A DNA stretch of 10,845 bases from Verrucomicrobiota bacterium (lineage in GTDB: Bacteria; Verrucomicrobiota; Verrucomicrobiia; Verrucomicrobiales; DEV007): NCBI GenBank assembly GCA_020629815.1, contig JAHDCN010000077.1, forward strand, positions 1 through 10,845, written 5' to 3'. The notes beneath the pieces are model-generated. The model searched no databases and was not told the origin of the DNA. It was given only the letters and a program-made list of their open reading frames with translations. Both the position numbers and the translations under genes were made by a program. This document shows, piece by piece, positions 1 to 5,664 of this stretch. The number at the start of each line of letters is the position of its first letter. Positions within the stretch are counted from its first letter, which is position 1.

Positions 1-693
1 GGTGTGATGGATGCTTTAGCCGATGGCTGGGCAGCCGTAGACCCAATGGCTGCCGCTGAGGCAGGGATGAAGATGCAGGAAAACGACTACGGCGACGAGT
101 TTATCATGAATATCGCCAGCCAATGGGGCAGCCGCGACCCTCAGGCTGCAGCAAACTGGGCTGGCACCTTGCAAAATGAAGACCTCGTGGCGGTGACTCA
201 CCTGCAGATCGGCAGCGAATGGGGAATGACAGATCCAAACGCAGCATCGGCATGGGCAGCTGGCTTACAGGATCCGCAGGCAAAACAGTTTAGCGAATAC
301 GGAGTTGCTATGGGCTGGTCCGAACACGCACCTGGTGACGCTCTGGGTTGGGGCATCCAGAACATTGAAAATCAGCAAACCAGACAGCGAGTAATTGAGG
401 AAGTCATGCTGAACTGGAGCAGCAACAATCCAGCCGGTGCAGCCGAGTGGCTGAACTCTCAGGAATCCGGTGACAGGTTGGACGAAGTACTCTCGACTTT
501 TAGCAACTCGATTATTGATATGGACCCTCAAGGGGCCGTCAATTGGGCATCAACTATTTCCAATAATGAACTTCGCTCAGAAACCGTGAATCAGCTTCTG
601 GAAGACTGGATGACGCTGGACGACGAAGCCTACGTGAAAGACTGGATTCAAAAATCCAACCTATCTCAGGAAGTTAAAGCCAGATATCAATAA
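1..693 (+). CDS. W-x3-DP repeat protein, 3' part (5' end outside window)
   Basis: This open frame runs from the first base of the window to a TAA at 691-693. I treat it as truncated at its 5' end because it opens in the middle of a repeat unit and shows no signal peptide; the GTG at 4 and ATG at 7 are probably internal. The protein consists of about seven units of 32 residues. Counting from the codon at base 4, the leading Trp is at residues 9, 41, 73, 105, 138 and 202, usually followed by x3-D-P-x-A-A, and a second Trp lies 11 or 12 residues on (52, 84, 116, 149, 181, 214). Unit 6 has lost the leading Trp but keeps DP (173-174). Such helical-hairpin repeats are familiar from large exported verrucomicrobial proteins and suggest a binding scaffold; no enzyme motif is visible. 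It is very acidic (many D and E, few K and R). It converges on the MoxR gene with only 6 bp between the stop codons. Function unknown. Confidence 0.85.
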   Translation, partial: GVMDALADGWAAVDPMAAAEAGMKMQENDYGDEFIMNIASQWGSRDPQAAANWAGTLQNEDLVAVTHLQIGSEWGMTDPNAASAWAAGLQDPQAKQFSEYGVAMGWSEHAPGDALGWGIQNIENQQTRQRVIEEVMLNWSSNNPAGAAEWLNSQESGDRLDEVLSTFSNSIIDMDPQGAVNWASTISNNELRSETVNQLLEDWMTLDDEAYVKDWIQKSNLSQEVKARYQ

Positions 694-699
694 CAACTC

Positions 700-1704
700 T
701 TATGCGCCCGGCGTGGGCACTGAATCGATGATTTCTTTTACCAGTTCATCGATGTCCCGATTTTCTGCTTCGCCCTGGAAGTTCAGAATCACCCGGTGGC
801 GCAAAGCAGAGAGAGCAATTTGTTTGATATCATCTGTTGAAACAGCAGCTCTCTCATCCAAGGCAGCCAATACGCGCGCTCCTCTGACAAGGGCCTGCAA
901 CCCGCGCGGACTTGCTCCGTAGCTGACGTAGCGTTCCACAGGCTCGAGCGGGCTTTCCTGATCGGGGTGTGTTGCGAGAATCAACGCAGCGGCATATTCC
1001 GTGATATGGTCGGCCACTGCGACTTCGGTAAGAATCTTTTGGAACTCGCCTAACTCCTCCGAGGAGATCACTTCTTTCAACTCAGGCTGCGCAAATCCGG
1101 AAGTTCTACGGGAAATCTCGACCAGCGTTTCCTTATCTGGAAATGGCACTTTGATTTTAAAAATGAAACGATCGGCCTGTGCCTCGGGCAACGGATAGGT
1201 CCCTTCCATCTCCATTGGGTTTTGGGTCGCCATCACAAAAAATGGCTGAGGAAGAACCATTGTTTCACCGCCGGCTGTCACTGAGCCTTCCTGCATCACT
1301 TCGAGGAGAGCTGCTTGTGTTTTCGGCGTCGCACGATTCACCTCATCAACCAAAATCAGGTTCGCAAAAACCGGGCCTTTTTCAAAATTCATTACCCGGC
1401 GACCATCCTCGTTTTCGTTCACGATATGAGTGCCCAGAATATCAGCAGGCATCAGGTCGGGTGTACACTGAATCCGGCCTGGTTGCAGCCCCATCACCTT
1501 GCCCAAAGTGTTCACCAGATAGGTTTTCCCCAGACCGGGAACGCCTTCGAGCAACACGTGACCACGCGAGAAAATTGCCACCAATGTTTCGGTCAAAAGA
1601 GCATCGTTCCCTACCACGGCCTTTTGAATCTCATCCTTCAGTTGGTGAAATTTGTTTCGGAATCGATCGAGATCTTTCTCCAGGTCCTCGGCGTTTTCTT
1701 TCAT
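700..1704 (-). CDS. MoxR-family AAA+ ATPase
   Basis: A complete 334-residue cytoplasmic AAA+ ATPase of the MoxR family, of normal length. Visible motifs in order are: Walker A G-V-P-G-L-G-K-T (54-61), Walker B L-I-L-V-D-E-V-N (116-123), sensor 1 A-T-Q-N-P (159-163), an arginine in E-A-Q-A-D-R-F (R179) at the usual finger position, and sensor 2 S-P-R-G (265-268) in the C-terminal helical lid. Known MoxR proteins act as ATP-driven chaperones that assemble or activate partners, commonly VWA-domain or DUF58 proteins. The ATG at 1702-1704 starts a typical N-terminus; no clear Shine-Dalgarno site precedes it. It is the last gene of the minus-strand cluster and follows the coiled-coil membrane protein across a 75-bp repeat-bearing spacer. 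MoxR genes are more often first, with DUF58 directly downstream; here the next gene downstream is convergent. Family assignment is very secure; partner and role are not. Confidence 0.97.
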   Translation of the reverse strand: MKENAEDLEKDLDRFRNKFHQLKDEIQKAVVGNDALLTETLVAIFSRGHVLLEGVPGLGKTYLVNTLGKVMGLQPGRIQCTPDLMPADILGTHIVNENEDGRRVMNFEKGPVFANLILVDEVNRATPKTQAALLEVMQEGSVTAGGETMVLPQPFFVMATQNPMEMEGTYPLPEAQADRFIFKIKVPFPDKETLVEISRRTSGFAQPELKEVISSEELGEFQKILTEVAVADHITEYAAALILATHPDQESPLEPVERYVSYGASPRGLQALVRGARVLAALDERAAVSTDDIKQIALSALRHRVILNFQGEAENRDIDELVKEIIDSVPTPGA

Positions 1705-1716
1705 AAAAATTGGGCA

Positions 1717-1782
1717 GACTCAACAGGGTATGCTCGGTGACCTAACAGGGTAAGGTCATTGAGTCAACAGGGTTAGGTGTCA
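1717..1782. repeat. Three tandem 22-bp repeats between membrane-protein and MoxR genes
   Basis: Three contiguous units begin at 1717, 1739 and 1761, each exactly 22 bp. All start with GA and contain AACAGGGT (1722-1729, 1744-1751, 1766-1773), followed by conserved G and T at unit positions 16 and 18; 12 of 22 positions are identical in all three. On the transcribed (minus) strand the core reads ACCCTGTT. The last unit ends on the TGA stop of the 646-aa gene, so the array fills most of the 75-bp spacer before the MoxR start. Unit 3 also contains the odd palindrome TTGAGTCAA (1759-1767). Spacing near two helical turns would put all three cores on one face of the DNA, as in a regulator-binding array; a processing or mRNA site is equally possible. 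I see no convincing -10/-35 pair here. Confidence 0.75.
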
Positions 1783-3720
1783 GTTTCCGCTATTGCTTTC
1801 TTTCTCGAACTGGTTGCGGATTTCGGAAAAATAGCGGAGCACGTGGTTTCGTCGCGACAGTGGCAGCGCCTGACCATCCAAAGCCTGTTCCTCAACCGCC
1901 ATAAAATCGGCCATCACCTCCTGGCGACTTCTCTCTGCTTGTTCCGTCCGGGCTTGCCCTTGAATTGCGCGGGTAGTTGATTCACCGGTCTTGTTTGTTT
2001 GCGCTACCACTTTTACATCTTTGGTCGCCTTAACAGCATCGGTCTGGTTATCGACCATTTCCGCAGTTCCGTTGCCAGCTTCGTTTCCGCCGGCTCCCTG
2101 GGCTGATGCACTGCCTTGCCCCCCAAGTCCCATACCGGGTACGGGTGCGCCATTTGGCATGCCGGGGATCGGTGCGCTGAGCCCCCCACCCTTTCCTTTG
2201 CCTTTGTCATCTTTTGCCCCCTTGCCCATAGCCATACCCTGGCCACCGCCTTTACCTTTTTGTCCCTGCCCGGGAATCGGAGCTTTCAAACCGCCGCTTT
2301 TCGCCTGTCCGCCTTTGGGTGAATTTTGAGCTCCGGGAACCGGTGCCTGATTCTGCCCCTGCCCTTTCTGAGACTGAGGAGTTCCCATTTGTCCCGGCTG
2401 TGGCATTTGCGGTGCCTGCATGTTTTGAATTTGATTCGCCAACGGATTGGCATTGAGCTGCTGCAAACCTTTCGGCATTGGCGGTTGTTTACCATCGTTC
2501 TGCGCCAGCTTTTTCATCTGCTGCAATTTACTGCCGCTGATTTCACTCCCGGCATCACGCAGTTTGTTGGCCAGTTCTTCCAGCCTTTCCTGTGCCTCTT
2601 CCCGGTCGCGGACAATACGAAAGTGTTTTGCCAGTTCTTCGAATTCCCTGGCTGCAGTCTTCGGGGAGCTTTGAAGCATTTTAGAGGAAGCATTGCCCAC
2701 TCGCTCTCCGACAGGCTTGGTCTCGTCCTCTTCGGTGGCCTGCTTCATGATCTGTTCGAGAGCCAGATTGAATCGATTGCCTGTTTCCCGGGTTATCTCG
2801 TTGTCATTCAAAACGCCGGCAATGCGATCCGACTCGTCCGCAGCGGGGTCTGCCTGCTTATCTTTGATTGCCAAAGCCAGGTCGGCTGTATCGGGATGGC
2901 TGGACATTTCAGCCAACATCTGTTCCGAAGCCCAGGCGTCGCTGGCCACTCCTAATTTTTCAGCCAGTTTCTCGGCTGCTCTGGCGCGGGACTCCAGAGC
3001 CTCCAATACTTCCATTGCAGTTTGGCCTTCGGTAGATGCCAAATCTTCCGCAACGGTATCCACCTCGGATCGGAGCTTTTCGAGCTCTTTCTTTTCCTCC
3101 TCATTCAGGGCATCGAGGTTTTTAACCCGCTCGGTCTCCGCTTTTAACTGATCACCTTGCTCTGCAGCAGCGTTCTGCATTTCGTCGGTAAGCAAAAGAT
3201 CGCCAGCGTCAATTCCGGGACGAAACAGTGAACTGGCGGCGAACAGGATTGCGACAACCGGCAAAATCCACATCCAGCGCATCTGCGGCAAAGGTAGAAT
3301 CTGTTTCAGCTCCGCGAGTGCCCCGGGCAATTTCTTTCCAGCAATCGCTAAGTGGGCGTCTCTACCTCTACGGGAAATCTGTTCATCTTCGCCTTTTTTC
3401 AGGAAGGCCCATGCAGAGGAAAACTGATCTTTCCATCCGCCTTTTTCATCCAAAATGGAAAGGGCTTTTCTGGAGTGGGGCCGGGAAGCAACAAAGCTGA
3501 TCACCCATCCAATGACCAACCAACTGCCAAGGATTCCCAGAACCAGCCATAATTCGTTCCTGGTCCATTGAAGCCAGTGACGGACAAAAAACACCGCCAG
3601 AAGCGCGAGGCCTCCGAACACCCAGTGACTGCTGCGCATCCAGTTGCAAAACCGCACGGCACCCAAACGCGATTTCACACGATTGGCAGCATTCTCATAG
3701 ACCTGGATATCAGCACTCAC
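1780..3720 (-). CDS. MoxR-associated coiled-coil membrane protein with Gly/Pro/Lys-rich segment
   Basis: A 646-residue protein. Hydrophobic segments at about 33-50 and 57-77 form a probable TM hairpin, with a third TM at about 149-166. Residues about 180-260 and 330-405 are Glu/Lys/Ala-rich and predicted coiled coil. Residues 412-545 are low complexity (Q, P, M, then G, K), and a short C-terminal part contains L-S-R-R-N-H-V-L-R-Y-F (621-631), reminiscent of C-termini in planctomycetal and verrucomicrobial membrane proteins linked to MoxR. The topology suggests an inner-membrane anchor with a long coiled-coil arm on one side. It is loosely like DUF4175-type proteins in architecture, but I cannot confirm membership. 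The start is a GTG at 3718-3720, because the same frame is closed 12 bases upstream by the TAG of the preceding gene; no Shine-Dalgarno is obvious, so translation may depend on coupling. No VWA MIDAS motif is seen. Function unknown; probably a partner or client of the MoxR ATPase by context. Confidence 0.88.
   Translation of the reverse strand: MSADIQVYENAANRVKSRLGAVRFCNWMRSSHWVFGGLALLAVFFVRHWLQWTRNELWLVLGILGSWLVIGWVISFVASRPHSRKALSILDEKGGWKDQFSSAWAFLKKGEDEQISRRGRDAHLAIAGKKLPGALAELKQILPLPQMRWMWILPVVAILFAASSLFRPGIDAGDLLLTDEMQNAAAEQGDQLKAETERVKNLDALNEEEKKELEKLRSEVDTVAEDLASTEGQTAMEVLEALESRARAAEKLAEKLGVASDAWASEQMLAEMSSHPDTADLALAIKDKQADPAADESDRIAGVLNDNEITRETGNRFNLALEQIMKQATEEDETKPVGERVGNASSKMLQSSPKTAAREFEELAKHFRIVRDREEAQERLEELANKLRDAGSEISGSKLQQMKKLAQNDGKQPPMPKGLQQLNANPLANQIQNMQAPQMPQPGQMGTPQSQKGQGQNQAPVPGAQNSPKGGQAKSGGLKAPIPGQGQKGKGGGQGMAMGKGAKDDKGKGKGGGLSAPIPGMPNGAPVPGMGLGGQGSASAQGAGGNEAGNGTAEMVDNQTDAVKATKDVKVVAQTNKTGESTTRAIQGQARTEQAERSRQEVMADFMAVEEQALDGQALPLSRRNHVLRYFSEIRNQFEKESNSGN
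2086..2487 (-). repeat. Low-complexity segment with four A-P-[IV]-P-G cassettes
   Basis: This part of the 646-aa gene encodes residues 412-545. The first half is Gln/Pro/Met-rich, the second Gly/Lys-rich. A-P-V-P-G or A-P-I-P-G occurs four times, at residues 459-463, 480-484, 516-520 and 525-529; the middle two sit in near-identical contexts (G-G-L-K-A-P-I-P-G and G-G-L-S-A-P-I-P-G), which suggests internal duplication. The DNA is correspondingly rich in GGC, CCC and CCG runs. It is probably disordered in the protein, a flexible linker or a low-affinity binding region. Confidence 0.8.
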
Positions 3721-3729
3721 GCGGTTTTG

Positions 3730-5664
3730 CTATTTCGATGTTTCCCGAATCACCCGATCAATTCTCCGGCGCACTTCGGGATCATTGGTTTTTTGAAACT
3801 CCCGCTTTAGCAGCGGATGGGCAAGGTAGCCATATGCGCCCAATTCGCGCGTAGCCTTTTCTCTGACCTGCCATTCGTCGGAGCCAAGCTGCGTCAAAAG
3901 AGCCGTAATTTCTTTGGCTTTATCAACCCCGGGCAAAGGAGCTGCACTCTGAATTCCCCGTATATCGGAAAAAGGAATATGCCAATCTGCACCCCGGTGT
4001 GCCACGACAAGTAATGGCTCTCGAACCTGCCCCTCAAGCACGCCGCTATCCCATGTTTCGACGCGAAACCTACCATCCTCAGCTCGGCTCCAGGTGCGGG
4101 TTTCGCCAGGCGTGATCTCAATCACTTGTCTGGTGCTGAGCAAACTCAACGTCTCCGTTTTCACACTACCATAAATCGTTTGGTTTCCAGCCAGCTGAAT
4201 AGCAGTGGCCTGCAACGAAGGGAATCCGCCCTGATCGCGATTGGCGGCCGAGGGTGTAACAATGCTGTGAATCATATCAGGACTGATACTTACTGATCCC
4301 AGTCGGCGACTGGCAAAAGAGATGTTTTCCGGGAGAAACACCCGCAGCTGGCTCCCATCTTTCAACTTCAGCAGGTAACCGGAAGTTTCCTCGCCAAGAG
4401 GATGCAATATCATCAGGTCCTCGATATCAAAAGTTACCGGTCCCCAGGCGGTGGCACAGACAATTTCCAATGTTTCGTTCAGAGGAATGGCCAGGCGGTC
4501 ACCAGAGTGAGTGATGACCATTCCTTTATTTCCAACCGACTGGTTTTCCTTCAAATCGCTCTTCATCACCAGCCGATCCAGTGATCCCGGATCGATTTCC
4601 ATTTTGCTGGCTGAACCCCTGGAAAATTCGAGTTGTTCCACAGCAAGCTCTCCGGAAAGGATTTCTCCGTCTCGGAAATAGATGGTGCTTTGGTTTCTCA
4701 ATCCTTTGTTACCACCGGCAAGTGCTGCGATTTCACTCAATTCTGAGCTACCTTCTCCCAGATTGCTTTTCCAGGTCCAGCCTCCAGACGAAACCCTGCC
4801 GACGAGTCTGGTGTCCTCGCCGATCGCAAGGACATCCCTTTCACCTGCATCTACTCCGAGCTGTTGCAAACTTCCCTGCAAAGAAATATCCACAAGACCA
4901 GAGCTGCCGAGCTCAGCGCCATTGGCCAAATCGAAACCTTCCAGCCCCGGTAGGCGATCAATCAGAAATGGTCGAAATGCCCGAAGCAAAGTCTGTCGAT
5001 CATAAGATTGAGGGATGACCACCTGCCCGACTGTATGTGCGATGGTTCGAGTCTCACCTGGTGGTATTTCGATAAAATATTGAAAATTCATCGAATACCG
5101 GTTCCGCGCTGAAATCGTCGGCTTTCTTGCAGCCGATTCTGAACAAAGTCCAAAGACGAAAGCTTTAGCAGATTGGGATGCACCGGGAACGACGAGTATA
5201 CCGCTTTCTGATTTGCCAAGAATCAGTGCGTCAGACCGCCCTCGATTGGTAACAAAGTTCTTAAAGTTGCCGGAAAAGTTGGTCGCCAGGGAGACACGGG
5301 TGCGGATCGGATTAGCAGAACGGTTCTCCAGAATCTCCAGGAAACGCAAGCCACCATTCGGCTTCATAACACGGACTCGTCTCGTCACCTGCAATCCATT
5401 TGCCGAAGGATCAGCTGCGTTAATGACCAACTCCTCGCCATCCGGGGTCATGAGCGGCTGCCCCGGAACAAACTTGGTTCCGTTAACCTCCAAAGAGAGG
5501 CCGCTGTTAATCATGGTGCTGCCAATTCGGCCAATGCTGCCATTCTCTTCGATACTCCAGGAATTCCCTTTCCCGTCGGTTCGCAGGCCCATTGCAGCAG
5601 GCACTAATTCCTCAGCCCATAAGCAGCCGCCAAATAGAAATAGAGTCAGAAATGCGAACCTCAT
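3730..5664 (-). CDS. Exported beta-repeat protein with C-terminal HEAT-like domain (paralogue of upstream gene)
   Basis: A 644-residue protein with an N-terminal signal peptide (about 1-17, ending L-W-A before E-E). C14 after F-G-G is a poor lipobox, so lipid attachment is possible but not favoured. Residues about 30-230 form a domain shared with the 629-aa neighbour (pattern W-S-I-E-E-N-G, then L-R-F-L-E-I-L-E-N, then I-P-P-G-E-T). Residues about 283-572 hold six beta-rich units of the form h-x-h-x-D-G-x-x-h-x-G-x-h, a middle strand, then I-x-x-x-x-I-x-x-I, at 283-315, 326-366, 380-421, 428-470, 487-526 and 532-572. These resemble Sm/SH3-like barrels. The last 60 residues (584-642; L-G-S-D-E-W-Q-V-R-E-K-A and N-D-P-E-V-R-R-R) are HEAT-like and missing from the paralogue. 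The ATG overlaps the upstream stop by one base (TAATG) and has a strong Shine-Dalgarno. It is not recognised as a named family; it probably acts outside the cytoplasmic membrane with its paralogue. Confidence 0.88.
   Translation of the reverse strand: MRFAFLTLFLFGGCLWAEELVPAAMGLRTDGKGNSWSIEENGSIGRIGSTMINSGLSLEVNGTKFVPGQPLMTPDGEELVINAADPSANGLQVTRRVRVMKPNGGLRFLEILENRSANPIRTRVSLATNFSGNFKNFVTNRGRSDALILGKSESGILVVPGASQSAKAFVFGLCSESAARKPTISARNRYSMNFQYFIEIPPGETRTIAHTVGQVVIPQSYDRQTLLRAFRPFLIDRLPGLEGFDLANGAELGSSGLVDISLQGSLQQLGVDAGERDVLAIGEDTRLVGRVSSGGWTWKSNLGEGSSELSEIAALAGGNKGLRNQSTIYFRDGEILSGELAVEQLEFSRGSASKMEIDPGSLDRLVMKSDLKENQSVGNKGMVITHSGDRLAIPLNETLEIVCATAWGPVTFDIEDLMILHPLGEETSGYLLKLKDGSQLRVFLPENISFASRRLGSVSISPDMIHSIVTPSAANRDQGGFPSLQATAIQLAGNQTIYGSVKTETLSLLSTRQVIEITPGETRTWSRAEDGRFRVETWDSGVLEGQVREPLLVVAHRGADWHIPFSDIRGIQSAAPLPGVDKAKEITALLTQLGSDEWQVREKATRELGAYGYLAHPLLKREFQKTNDPEVRRRIDRVIRETSK

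Noticed and set aside
643..658. Hairpin (TGGATT, loop CAAA, AATCCA) as a terminator at the convergent gene ends
   Set aside because: The stem is only 6 bp, AT-rich, inside coding sequence and without a T-run on either strand.
703..715. GCCC/GGGC stem at the end of the MoxR gene as a terminator
   Set aside because: A 4-bp stem with no following T-run is too weak to call; no terminator is visible in the 6-bp gap between the two stops.
1179..1706. 175-aa plus-strand open frame antisense to the MoxR gene
   Set aside because: It lies wholly over a gene with unmistakable AAA+ motifs and has no recognisable domain; it is a shadow frame.
1717..1782. CRISPR array
   Set aside because: The three units are contiguous, with no unique spacers, and there are no cas genes nearby.
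2571..2640. Repeated CCAGTTCTTC about 60 bp apart as a DNA repeat
   Set aside because: It encodes the same E-E-L-A heptad of a coiled coil twice; protein constraint explains it.
2326..2955. 209-aa plus-strand open frame antisense to the membrane-protein gene
   Set aside because: The composition (Leu, Phe, His, Cys) is what the reverse complement of Glu/Lys/Gln-rich codons gives; no start signal or domain is visible.
5610..5664. Lipoprotein signal in the 644-aa protein (C14 after F-G-G)
   Set aside because: The -3 position is Phe rather than the usual Leu and a normal signal peptidase I site follows at L-W-A, so an ordinary Sec signal is preferred.
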